From: Pseudomonadota bacterium
GTDB taxonomy: Bacteria; Pseudomonadota; Alphaproteobacteria; Caulobacterales; Caulobacteraceae
Assembly: GCA_023434265.1 (NCBI GenBank)
Contig: JAEYTA010000088.1
Location: 1-14,475, forward strand
DNA: 14,475 bases
Direction: 5' to 3'
Below the pieces are notes generated by a model. That model saw nothing but the letters and a program-made list of their open reading frames with translations, was not told where the DNA came from and did no database searches. The position numbers and the translations under genes are program-made. Shown piece by piece: positions 5,958-12,774 of this stretch; the first letter of the stretch is position 1; each line of letters opens with the position of its first letter.

Positions 5958-6566
5958 ATGTTGATCGAAAGCCTCGCCGCCCTGGCGGTTGTTTCCGGCG
6001 CCGGCCAGGCGGCCGCCGCGCCGCAGGACTACGGCCCGCAGCGCGTCGCGCCGCGCGGCAGCTACCGCGACAGCTGCAGCAGCGAATACGTCAACCGTGG
6101 CCGACTCTACGCCGACTGCCGCGCCCGCGACGGCCGCATCCGCGGCACCTCGATCGAGCTGAACCGCTGCGGCGACTACGAGATCCGCAACGACGACGGC
6201 CGGCTGGTGTGCGGGCCGTGGCGCGGTGATTTCGAGGATGGTCCCGGTCGTCCTGATCGCCCGGGTCGCCCGGATCGTCCCGGCGACGGCGGCTGGGGCC
6301 GGGGCGCCTCGATCACGGTCTACCGCGACGCCTATTACCGTGGCGGCTCGACCCGCTTCGACAGCGAGATCGCCAACCTGGCCAACCTCGGCTTCAACGA
6401 CGTGATCAGCTCGATGCAGCTCCGCGGCGAGTGGGAGGTCTGCACCGACGCCTACTTCCGCGGCCAGTGCCGCACCTTCCGGGACGACGTGCTGAACCTG
6501 CAGCAGCAGGGTTTGAACGACCGGATATCGTCGCTGCGACCGGTGCGGCGCGGCGGGCGCTGGTAG
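5958..6566 (+). CDS. Secreted CVNH and beta/gamma-crystallin domain protein
   Basis: This 202-residue protein starts at an ATG preceded by a strong AAGGAGGG ribosome binding site (5946-5953). A hydrophobic segment (residues 5-20) ending in an AAAA stretch looks like a cleavable signal peptide, though it lacks the usual positive residues at the start. Residues 35-86 resemble one cyanovirin-N (CVNH) repeat, with Cys40, Cys54, Cys71 and Cys85, the TSIELN strand and the N-DGRL turn. A Pro, Gly, Arg and Asp linker follows (95-116). Residues 117-197 hold two beta/gamma-crystallin Greek-key motifs, each with a calcium-binding signature, NDVISS (147-152) and NDRISS (187-192). It is probably periplasmic or extracellular and binds calcium, perhaps also sugars. 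The gene converges with the quinone oxidoreductase, 5 bases apart. Confidence 0.82.
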   Translation: MLIESLAALAVVSGAGQAAAAPQDYGPQRVAPRGSYRDSCSSEYVNRGRLYADCRARDGRIRGTSIELNRCGDYEIRNDDGRLVCGPWRGDFEDGPGRPDRPGRPDRPGDGGWGRGASITVYRDAYYRGGSTRFDSEIANLANLGFNDVISSMQLRGEWEVCTDAYFRGQCRTFRDDVLNLQQQGLNDRISSLRPVRRGGRW

Positions 6567-6571
6567 GCGGT

Positions 6572-7543
6572 TCAAACCGTCAGCACGACCTTGCCGACGT
6601 GGTCGCCCGCCTCCAGCCGGAGGTGGGCGGCTGCGGCCTGTTCGAATGGGAAGGTCGCCTCGACCGGTGGCCGGACAGCGCCCGCGGCGACCCAGGGCCA
6701 GGCCCGCGCCTCCACGGCGGCGATCAGCCGGGCCTTCTCGTCTGCCGGCCGGGCGCGCAGGGTCGATCCGGTGAGGGTGAGACGTCTCGCCATCACCCGG
6801 GCGAGATCGATCTCGGCGCGGGCGCCGGCGAGCGTGGCGATCACCGCCCACCGGCCCATGGGCTTCAGCGCTTCCAGATTCAGCGCGGCGTAGCCGGCGC
6901 CCACCATGTCGAGGACGACGTCGACGCCGCCGAAGTCCGCGATCACCGCCGCCATGTCGTCGGTGGCGGCGTCGAGGCTGAGGTCGGCGCCCAGCCGACG
7001 GGCGGCCCCGGCCTTGGCGGCGCCGCGGGACGTCGCCACCACCCGGGCTCCGGCGGCCTTGGCCATCTGGATCGCGGTGACGCCGATGCCGCTGGTCGCA
7101 CCGTGGACCAGCAGGGTCTCGCCCGGCCGGAGAGCGCCGGCCTCGAAGACGTTGGCGAAGACCGTGCAGACGGTCTCGGGAAGCGCCGCCGCCTGCACGA
7201 AATCCATCCCCTCGGGCGCCGGGAGGACATGACGGGCGTCCACCACGGCGGCCTCCGCATAGCCGCCGCCCCCGAGCAGGGCGCAGACCCGGTCGCCGAG
7301 GCGCCAGCGCGCCGCGCCGGGGCCGACCTGGTCGACCACGCCGGCGACCTCGAGCCCGGGGATATCCGAGGCTCCGGGCGGCGGCGGATACAGGCCGCGG
7401 CGCTGGAACAGGTCCGGCCGGTTGACGCCGGCGGCGCGGACCCGGATGCGAACCTCTCCCGGGCCGGCGTCGGGATCCGGCCGTTCCGCGACCGTCAGCG
7501 CCTCGGCCGGGCCCTTGCCGCCCGCGATCTCGATCACCCGCAT
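6572..7543 (-). CDS. NAD(P)H quinone oxidoreductase, zinc-free MDR family (PIG3-like)
   Basis: This 323-residue enzyme is a medium-chain reductase of the quinone oxidoreductase type (TIGR02824, human PIG3-like). It begins MRVIEIAGGKGP and has the family-typical AAGVNRPDLFQRRGLYPPPPGASDIPGLEVAG. A GroES-like fold covers about residues 1-120. The Rossmann part contains VHGATSGIGVTAIQMAKAAGARVVAT, a nucleotide-binding AxxGxxG-type motif that usually favours NADPH. No structural-zinc Cys cluster is present. It would reduce quinones or other alpha,beta-unsaturated carbonyls in the cytoplasm. The frame opens upstream at 7615, but the ATG at 7543 fits the family start and leaves room for the divergent promoter shared with the DUF1192 gene. 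No strong ribosome binding site is visible. Confidence 0.92.
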   Translation of the reverse strand: MRVIEIAGGKGPAEALTVAERPDPDAGPGEVRIRVRAAGVNRPDLFQRRGLYPPPPGASDIPGLEVAGVVDQVGPGAARWRLGDRVCALLGGGGYAEAAVVDARHVLPAPEGMDFVQAAALPETVCTVFANVFEAGALRPGETLLVHGATSGIGVTAIQMAKAAGARVVATSRGAAKAGAARRLGADLSLDAATDDMAAVIADFGGVDVVLDMVGAGYAALNLEALKPMGRWAVIATLAGARAEIDLARVMARRLTLTGSTLRARPADEKARLIAAVEARAWPWVAAGAVRPPVEATFPFEQAAAAHLRLEAGDHVGKVVLTV

Positions 7544-7625
7544 CCGCTGCCCGTTCTTGCAATCGTCCGTGTCCGGGCGTTCAGATAGGCGGCAGACAGC
7601 CCGCTGACCATGCACGGAGGCGACG

Positions 7626-7829
7626 ATGTTCGAGGATCTGGAGCCGCGGCCGGCGCGCGACGCATCTCTGACCGCCCTCCGCCGCGAGGACCTGGACGCC
7701 TATTCGGTCGAGGACCTCAAGGAGCGGATCGCCCTGCTGGAAGCCGAGATCGCCCGCTCGCGGGCCGCCATCGACGGCAAGTCCTCCCAGCGCAACGCCG
7801 CGGACGCGCTGTTCAATTTCCGGAGCTGA
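7626..7829 (+). CDS. DUF1192 family small protein
   Basis: This 67-residue protein fits DUF1192, with an acidic start (MFEDLEPRP), the central motif YSVEDLKERIALLEAEIARSRAAIDGK predicted as a coiled coil, and the C-terminal family ending NAADALFNF. GGAGG lies 5 bases before the ATG. Function is unknown. It lies 95 bases upstream of rcdA on the same strand, but a sigma-54 promoter sits in that gap, so rcdA can be transcribed without it. The gene is divergent from the quinone oxidoreductase. Confidence 0.87.
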   Translation: MFEDLEPRPARDASLTALRREDLDAYSVEDLKERIALLEAEIARSRAAIDGKSSQRNAADALFNFRS

Positions 7830-7853
7830 GCCGGTTTTCCCCTGTCGCGGGTC

Positions 7854-7869
7854 TGGCATGGCCGTTGCA
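7854..7869 (+). promoter_or_regulatory. Sigma-54 (RpoN) -24/-12 promoter of rcdA
   Basis: TGGCATGGCCGTTGCA matches every position of the sigma-54 consensus TGGCAYRNNNNTTGCW, including GG (7855-7856) and GC (7867-7868) at the required spacing. It is intergenic, points toward rcdA and ends 55 bases before its ATG, so transcription would start near 7880. No enhancer or IHF site was identified by eye. Function is inferred from the match. Confidence 0.75.
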
Positions 7870-7882
7870 CGCGGAAGAGGAC

Positions 7883-7902
7883 GGCGCGCGACCGCGCGAG
7901 CC
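7883..7902 (+). promoter_or_regulatory. Hairpin in the rcdA leader
   Basis: GGCGCGCG pairs with CGCGAGCC (one G/A mismatch) around a four-base loop. It would lie directly after the transcription start predicted from the sigma-54 promoter. It could influence message stability, but GC-rich stems of this size are common here. Confidence 0.25.
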
Positions 7903-7924
7903 GTGATACGGATTTGCGCATCCC

Positions 7925-8458
7925 ATGAGTCTGGCTGAGTTGATGACCACCGACGACATCTTCCTGGAGCCCTCGGGCCGCAGCCGCGCCGCGGTGGTCG
8001 AGGACTTCGCCCGGTCCGAGCTATTCGACCGCACCTTCCGGGAGGGCATGGAGCTGGTCGAGGAGACCGCCGCCTATCTGGACGGGGACGGCCGGCGCGA
8101 ATCCAAGCTGCTGTCCCGCGCCGCGGCCCTGGCCTACGCCGGCGAAAGCATGAAGCTGACCACCCGGCTGATGCAGATCGCCTCCTGGCTGCTGGTGCAG
8201 CGGGCCGTGCGGGAAGGGGACATGACCGCCGAGGCGGCCTGCGAGCCGCGCTATCGTCTGGCCGACCGCAAGATCGAGGCCGAGCCGACCCATCCTGAAC
8301 TGCCCATCGCCCTGATCGAATATCTCGTCCGTTCGGAGAAGCTGTACGATCGGGCCCTGCACCTCGACCGCCGCATGTACCTCGACGCGCCCGAGGAAGA
8401 GGCGGTCAATCCGGTCCAGAGCCAGCTGGATCGTCTCGCCGCCGCCTTCCGGCAATGA
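7925..8458 (+). CDS. rcdA: RcdA/DUF1465 family protein, regulator of CtrA degradation
   Basis: This 177-residue all-helical protein matches DUF1465, the family of Caulobacter RcdA. RcdA is a cytoplasmic adaptor that, with CpdR and PopA, delivers substrates including CtrA to the ClpXP protease and localises to the cell pole. Characteristic stretches are SELFDRTFREGMELVEETAAYLDGDGRRESKLLSR, YAGESMKLTTRLMQIASWLLVQRAV and LVRSEKLYDRALHLDRRMY. Length agrees with the family. The ATG at 7925 has only a weak upstream purine stretch; a second in-frame ATG at 7946 is possible. The stop overlaps the start of the next gene (ATGA), so the two are probably co-translated. It is preceded by a sigma-54 promoter rather than an obvious CtrA box. 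Confidence 0.9.
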   Translation: MSLAELMTTDDIFLEPSGRSRAAVVEDFARSELFDRTFREGMELVEETAAYLDGDGRRESKLLSRAAALAYAGESMKLTTRLMQIASWLLVQRAVREGDMTAEAACEPRYRLADRKIEAEPTHPELPIALIEYLVRSEKLYDRALHLDRRMYLDAPEEEAVNPVQSQLDRLAAAFRQ

Positions 8459-8817
8459 ACCGCGCGACGCGCTGGCTGATCGCGGGAGCGGTCGTGGCGG
8501 CGGCGCTGGCCGCCCTGGCCGTCGTGATTCTTGGGAGCGAGCGATCGCTGGTGATGATCCACAACCGCAGCGGCGCGCCGCTGACCCTGTCGGTTGCGAC
8601 GGTCCCTGCGGGTCAGTTCGCCTGGGAGGGCGAACTGGGCCCCGGCGAGCGGATCATGCGGATCGCACGCTTCACGGACAACAGCTTCGTGGTCGTGTGC
8701 CGCGACGAGGCCGGCATCCACCGGACGCGCGGTGGCTACGCGACCAACGTGGCGCAGAGGGTCGATATCGTGGCGAACGGCTGCGCCTCGGTGAGGATCG
8801 ATATCGACGTCGTGTAG
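8455..8817 (+). CDS. Small membrane-anchored protein of unknown function coupled to rcdA
   Basis: I do not recognise a family for this 120-residue protein. Residues 8-27 form one strong hydrophobic segment after a positively charged start (MNRATRW), so it is either a signal anchor or an uncleaved signal peptide. The rest would then be periplasmic. The outer part is rich in alternating hydrophobic residues and looks beta-stranded, with two cysteines (82 and 110) that could pair. Its ATG overlaps the rcdA stop by four bases (ATGA), which implies translational coupling and the same promoter. It converges with the L,D-transpeptidase, 3 bases apart, with no terminator between. Existence is well supported by the overlap and codon use; function is open. 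Confidence 0.78.
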   Translation: MNRATRWLIAGAVVAAALAALAVVILGSERSLVMIHNRSGAPLTLSVATVPAGQFAWEGELGPGERIMRIARFTDNSFVVVCRDEAGIHRTRGGYATNVAQRVDIVANGCASVRIDIDVV

Positions 8818-8820
8818 GAT

Positions 8821-10386
8821 TTACGGCCCGACGTCGTCGGCGTCGCGGCCGCGGCCGTCGTCGATCGGCTTCGGCAGGCTGACGGCGATGCCGAGCGCCT
8901 CGGCCAGCTTTTCGTCACGGCTGTAGACGTCCTCGCGGAAGGCGACGCGGCCCTGGCCGTCGACGAAGGCGGTCCAGTAGAGCAGGCGGACGGTGATCTC
9001 GCGTCCGGTCTGGATGCGTTTGGTTTCGCGCGTCGCCTGGGCTTCGTCGAACTGCGCCAGCAGCATGGGGTCGGGCGACAGCAGCAGGCGGGCGAACTCG
9101 ACCGCGTCCTGCACCCGCACGCAGCCGTGGCTGCGCTGGCGCATCGCCAGGTTGAAGGCGGACTTGGTCGGGGTGTCGTGCAGGAAGATGGCGTAGCTGT
9201 CGCGCAGCTCGAACTTCACATAGCCGAGGGCGGCGTTGGGGCCGGCCCGCTGGATGACCTGGCCGTTCGAGATGTACATGTTCTGGCTGGCCAGATAGCC
9301 CGGTCCGCGCGGCAGGATTTCGTTGCGGGCGATCGACGCCGGCACGTACCAGGGCGGATTGGCCACCACCGAGGCGAACTGCTTCTCGAGGCTGGGGGTC
9401 TGGTTGTTCGGCGAACCGACGACCACCCGGTTGGAGTGCACGGGGCGGCCATCCTTCCAGTAGACCATGATGGCCGCGGCGGTGTTCACCTCGATCCGTT
9501 CGGGGGCCAGATCGCGGGCCAGCCAGCGGCGACGCTCGAGGTTGAGGGCGATCTGCCGGGCGCGGTCTTCCGCGGAGGCGGAGAGGGACCTCTGCGTGCC
9601 AGTGCCGATCCGGCCGTCGGAAACCAGTCCGTGCCGGGTCTGGAAGCTGCGCACGCCCTGTTCCAGTTCGGGGCCGTAGACGTTGCCGAGCGCGGCCAGT
9701 CGGGCGCCGGCCGCGGCGTCCAGATCGCCCTCGGCGACGAGACGCTGAATCAGGACCGGAATACGCGGGTCGCTGCCGCCGGGCTCGATGTTGGCCCCGA
9801 TGCGGAAGGCCGGCCAACCGCCGTTGTCGCGGATCAGGCGGCGATAGCGGACGTAGCCGGCGGACAGGTTGGAGTAGCCGATGTCCGTCGGCGCCAGCGC
9901 CTCGAACCAGTCGACGAGGCGGTTCTGGGCCAAGGCGTCGTTGAGGCCGACCGGGAGGTCGACCCGGTTTTTCTGCATCTCCCAGAGATCCTCGACCGTC
10001 TCCGGGCGCACCCGGCCCTCGGCCAGCACCCGCGCATAGGTCAGGGCGGCCGCCGTGGTGGCCATCTCCCGGCCGGCGGGGTCGCTCTCGTTACGGTCCA
10101 GCTCGCCGAAGAAGTCGTCGCGGGACAGGCCGTGGCGTTCGGCCCGCGCGGACGCGGCGATCAGGGCGCGGCGGCGTTCCTCGCTCCACACCGGCCGCCA
10201 GCCGTTCATCTCGTAGAAGGCGCGCACGTCCGGCTGAAGCGTGGCCGGCAGACGCGCCAGCCGGTCGTTGAAGCTGTCGTAGAAGGCGACCGCGGCCGGA
10301 TCGCGGGTCTGCGCCCGGGCGCCGAAGCCCGCAGCGGAAGCCAGCGCCGCCGTCGCCGCGCCCAGACCCAATTGCCGTCGGTTCAT
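8821..10386 (-). CDS. L,D-transpeptidase, YcbB/LdtD-like, with peptidoglycan-binding domain
   Basis: This 521-residue protein would form 3-3 cross-links in peptidoglycan, or attach to it, in the periplasm. It starts MNRRQLGLGAATAALASAAGFGARA, a signal peptide with a twin-Arg start. Next is a helical scaffold of the YcbB type (about residues 30-230). A peptidoglycan-binding PG_binding_1 domain follows near 232-265 (GVRSFQTRHGLVSDGRIG). The catalytic YkuD domain has FLHDTPTK near residue 402 and SHGCVRV near 420, which supplies the nucleophilic Cys with His and Arg. Length agrees with YcbB-like enzymes. The frame is open to 10530, but the ATG at 10386 precedes the signal peptide and an EcfG-type promoter lies inside the extra stretch, which supports this start. 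It lies downstream of rpmE but is separated by a terminator. Confidence 0.93.
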   Translation of the reverse strand: MNRRQLGLGAATAALASAAGFGARAQTRDPAAVAFYDSFNDRLARLPATLQPDVRAFYEMNGWRPVWSEERRRALIAASARAERHGLSRDDFFGELDRNESDPAGREMATTAAALTYARVLAEGRVRPETVEDLWEMQKNRVDLPVGLNDALAQNRLVDWFEALAPTDIGYSNLSAGYVRYRRLIRDNGGWPAFRIGANIEPGGSDPRIPVLIQRLVAEGDLDAAAGARLAALGNVYGPELEQGVRSFQTRHGLVSDGRIGTGTQRSLSASAEDRARQIALNLERRRWLARDLAPERIEVNTAAAIMVYWKDGRPVHSNRVVVGSPNNQTPSLEKQFASVVANPPWYVPASIARNEILPRGPGYLASQNMYISNGQVIQRAGPNAALGYVKFELRDSYAIFLHDTPTKSAFNLAMRQRSHGCVRVQDAVEFARLLLSPDPMLLAQFDEAQATRETKRIQTGREITVRLLYWTAFVDGQGRVAFREDVYSRDEKLAEALGIAVSLPKPIDDGRGRDADDVGP

Positions 10387-10446
10387 CACGCTTGCTCTTC
10401 GTCCGTCTTTCGCCGCACGGACACCACGCCCACGCCCCGAAAACCC

Positions 10447-10472
10447 AACGTCGGGAATGTTATCGGCGTTCC
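10447..10472 (-). promoter_or_regulatory. EcfG/SigT general-stress promoter of the L,D-transpeptidase gene
   Basis: On the minus strand GGAAC (10472-10468), 17 bases, then CGTT (10450-10447) match the alphaproteobacterial EcfG (SigT in Caulobacter) consensus GGAAC-N16-17-CGTT without mismatch. It points at the L,D-transpeptidase. Transcription would begin near 10440, about 54 bases before the ATG. My by-eye search found no other such pair in the window. Confidence 0.75.
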
Positions 10473-10475
10473 CGG

Positions 10476-10511
10476 CAAACAGAAAGGCGCCGGTCCGGGG
10501 ACCGACGCCTT
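10476..10511 (-). terminator. Intrinsic terminator downstream of rpmE
   Basis: A 12-pair stem with one mismatch (10484-10495 with 10500-10511) is followed on the minus strand by TTTCTGTTTG. It lies 50 bases after the rpmE stop and just before the -35 of the EcfG promoter, so it should separate rpmE from the L,D-transpeptidase gene. Confidence 0.72.
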
Positions 10512-10561
10512 CGTGATCGTCTTGCCGCAACGGTGTGGCCGGAAAGCCAGACCCTTGCGTC

Positions 10562-10786
10562 CTACTTCTTGATGAAGCCGGCGAACTTGTTGTTGAAGCG
10601 CGACACGCGGCCGCCGCGGTCCATCAGGTGCTGGTTGCCGCCGGTCCACGCCGGGTGGGTCAGCGGATCGATGTCCAGGTTCAGGGTCGCGCCTTCCTTC
10701 TGGTAGGTCGAGCGCGTCTGATACGTCGTACCATCCGTCATCGTCACCGTGATGAAGTGGTAGTCGGGGTGGATGTCCGCCTTCAT
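10562..10786 (-). CDS. rpmE: 50S ribosomal protein bL31 (zinc-free form)
   Basis: This 74-residue large-subunit protein begins MKADIHPDYHFITVTMTDGTTYQTRST and ends THPAWTGGNQHLMDRGGRVSRFNNKF, which is diagnostic for bL31. It contains no cysteine, so it is the C-minus form that cannot bind the structural zinc, as is usual in alphaproteobacteria. The ATG at 10786 is set by the family N-terminus; a GGA stretch lies 9 bases upstream. The gene is monocistronic, with a terminator downstream and a terminator-like hairpin about 50 bases upstream. It is divergent from the ABC exporter. Confidence 0.96.
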   Translation of the reverse strand: MKADIHPDYHFITVTMTDGTTYQTRSTYQKEGATLNLDIDPLTHPAWTGGNQHLMDRGGRVSRFNNKFAGFIKK

Positions 10787-10834
10787 TGTCGTCGTTCCGT
10801 CTCTGCGCGGTGACGATGCCGACCGTCCATGCGC

Positions 10835-10861
10835 GAAAATGAGAAACCCGCCGGGCGGCGG
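10835..10861 (-). promoter_or_regulatory. Terminator-like hairpin upstream of rpmE (possible attenuator)
   Basis: CCCGCC (10846-10851) pairs with GGCGGG (10856-10861). On the minus strand the stem is followed by TTTCTCATTTT (10845-10835), the layout of an intrinsic terminator, 49 bases before the rpmE start. It could attenuate rpmE or stop antisense transcripts from the ABC gene. Confidence 0.35.
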
Positions 10862-10914
10862 GAATGAGCGGCGGCGTTTACACCGGGGGGCTTTCCGGGG
10901 CAAGAGGCGCCCCG

Positions 10915-12765
10915 ATGACTGACGCGACCGCCGCCTCCGCCGATCCTGCCGACCTGCGCGGACGTCCCGGCGCGGGCGCCCTGCTGGCCGAACAGATGGC
11001 CGAGGCGGGAGACCGGCGGGAGAAGCGTCGCGACATTCGCCCGCTGGCGCGCCTGCTGCCCTACGCCCTGAACCACAAGGGTCACCTCGCCTTCGCCGGT
11101 TTCTGGCTGCTGATGTCGACGGCGGCCTCGCTCGGCCTCACGGCGGCGGCGCGGGGCGCCATCGATCACGGCTTCGCCGACGACGGCGCGCGACTGAACC
11201 TCTGGTTCCTGCTGCTGGGGGCCGTGGCGCTGTTTCTCGGCGTGGCCACGGCGGTGCGCTACTTCTATGTGACCAAGACCGGCGAGCGGGTGGTGGCCGA
11301 CCTGCGCAAGGGTCTGTTCGACCGGGTGCTGAGTCTCGATCCCGCCTTCTATGCGCGGATGCGAACGGGCGAGGTCTTGTCGCGGCTGACGACGGACATC
11401 GCGCTCGTCGAGACGCTCATGACCACCTCGATTTCCTATGCCGTGCGCAACTTCCTGACGCTGGTGGGCGGCACGATCCTGCTGTTCGTGGTCAGTCCCA
11501 AGCTGACCGGGCTGGTGCTGTTGGTTGTGCCCCTGCTGCTGGGGCCGCTGTTCCTGTTCGGCCGGCAGGTGCGCAAGCTGACCGTGGCGACGCAGGACCG
11601 GTTCGCCCATGCCGTGGGTTTCGCCGGCGAGAGCGTCGACGCCATCGAAACGGTGCAGGCCTTCGGACGGGTGCGCAGCGCCGCCGCCCGCTTCGGCGAA
11701 GCGGTCGAGGCGGCCTTCGCGGCCTCGCTGGTCCGGATGCGGGCGAGGGCGCTGATGACGGCGATGATCATCGTGGTGATGTTCGGCGGCGTCACCCTGG
11801 TGCTGTGGCTGGGCGCGATGGACGTGATCGCCGGTCGCATGAGTCCGGGAGCGCTGCTGCAGTTCGTCCTGCTGTCGGTGTTCGCGGCCGGCGCCGTGGG
11901 CGCGCTGGGCGAAAGCTGGGGCGACGTGCAGAAGGCCGCGGGGGCGATGGAGCGCATCGACGAGCTGATGCGCAGCCAGACCGCCATCGCCGCGCCGGCG
12001 CAGCCGAAGCCGCTGCCAGTCCCGCCGGTCGGCGAGGTGTCGATGTCCGGGGTGCATTTCAGCTACCCGGGCCGCCCCGACCTGCCGGCGCTGAAGGGCT
12101 TCTCGCTCACCGTCCGGCCCGGCGAGACGGTGGCGCTCGTGGGCCCGTCGGGGGCGGGCAAGAGCACGGTCTTCCGCCTGCTGCTGCGCTTCTACGATCC
12201 GCAGTCGGGCGTCGTCTCCGTGGACGGCGTCGATGTCCGCGAGGCCGAGCCCGCCGAGGTGCGCGGCCGCTTCGCCTGGGTGTCGCAGGAGGCGCCGCTG
12301 TTCTCCGGATCCTCGACCGAGAATATCCGCTTCGGGCGGGAAACCGCGACCGACGAGGAGGTCCGGGCCGCCGCCGCCGAGGCCCAGGCGCTGGGCTTCA
12401 TCGAGGCTCTGCCGGAAAGCTTTGACACGCCGCTGGGCGAGCGCGGCAAGAGCCTGTCGGGTGGGCAGCGCCAGCGTCTGGCCATCGCGCGCGCCCTGGT
12501 TCGCGACGCCCCGATCCTGTTGCTCGACGAGGCGACCTCGGCGCTGGACGCCGAGAACGAGCGCCTGGTCCAGACCGCGCTCGACCAGGCGATGGAGGCG
12601 CGCACGACGCTCGTCATCGCGCACCGCCTCGCCACCGTTTTGCGGGCCGACCGCATCGTGGTGATGGAGGACGGCCGGGTGGCGGAGGAGGGGACCCACG
12701 CGGCCCTGATGGCGGCGGGCGGCCTCTACGCGCGACTGGCCCGGCTGCAGTTCCGCGACGACTGA
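10915..12765 (+). CDS. ABC exporter, fused membrane and ATPase domains (MsbA-related)
   Basis: This 616-residue half-transporter resembles the MsbA-related family TIGR02204, which has about this length. After a polar N-terminus the membrane domain has hydrophobic segments at about 58-78, 96-117, 178-195, 197-215, 280-300 and 310-332. The nucleotide-binding domain (about 373-613) is complete: Walker A GPSGAGKST (410-418), Q-loop Gln458, signature LSGGQ (514-518), Walker B ILLLDE (534-539) and H-loop His570. It should act as a homodimer in the inner membrane; the substrate is unknown, with lipids or drugs typical for the family. A longer frame begins at 10864, but the ATG at 10915 has an AAGAGG upstream at good spacing. 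It is divergent from rpmE and converges with the oxygenase gene, 9 bases apart. Confidence 0.94.
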   Translation: MTDATAASADPADLRGRPGAGALLAEQMAEAGDRREKRRDIRPLARLLPYALNHKGHLAFAGFWLLMSTAASLGLTAAARGAIDHGFADDGARLNLWFLLLGAVALFLGVATAVRYFYVTKTGERVVADLRKGLFDRVLSLDPAFYARMRTGEVLSRLTTDIALVETLMTTSISYAVRNFLTLVGGTILLFVVSPKLTGLVLLVVPLLLGPLFLFGRQVRKLTVATQDRFAHAVGFAGESVDAIETVQAFGRVRSAAARFGEAVEAAFAASLVRMRARALMTAMIIVVMFGGVTLVLWLGAMDVIAGRMSPGALLQFVLLSVFAAGAVGALGESWGDVQKAAGAMERIDELMRSQTAIAAPAQPKPLPVPPVGEVSMSGVHFSYPGRPDLPALKGFSLTVRPGETVALVGPSGAGKSTVFRLLLRFYDPQSGVVSVDGVDVREAEPAEVRGRFAWVSQEAPLFSGSSTENIRFGRETATDEEVRAAAAEAQALGFIEALPESFDTPLGERGKSLSGGQRQRLAIARALVRDAPILLLDEATSALDAENERLVQTALDQAMEARTTLVIAHRLATVLRADRIVVMEDGRVAEEGTHAALMAAGGLYARLARLQFRDD

Positions 12766-12774
12766 GCCGCGCCG

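Noticed and set aside
6235..6300. Repeated GTC/CGG-rich DNA in the crystallin gene as a possible tandem repeat element
   Set aside because: It encodes the low-complexity RPDRPG linker of the protein and is too short and imperfect to be a separate element.
5841..7562. 573-residue minus-strand open frame over the crystallin gene and the quinone oxidoreductase
   Set aside because: The quinone oxidoreductase frame has clear family motifs. This frame is Arg/Gly-rich and runs across two unrelated genes.
7544..7615. Longer start of the quinone oxidoreductase at 7615
   Set aside because: Family members begin at MRxIEI. The extension would use up the divergent promoter region and almost reach the DUF1192 start.
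7840..7924. CtrA box (TTAA-N7-TTAA) upstream of rcdA
   Set aside because: No TTAA half-site occurs in this gap, so direct CtrA control there is not supported by the sequence.
10387..10530. N-terminal extension of the L,D-transpeptidase from 10530
   Set aside because: It would precede the signal peptide and contains the rpmE terminator and a complete EcfG promoter.
9127..10572. 481-residue plus-strand open frame
   Set aside because: It is antisense to the L,D-transpeptidase, whose signal peptide and SHGCVR motif are clear.
10783..12699. 638-residue minus-strand open frame
   Set aside because: It lies antisense to the ABC exporter, which has all its ATPase motifs. The frame is rich in Arg, Gln and His and has no domain pattern.
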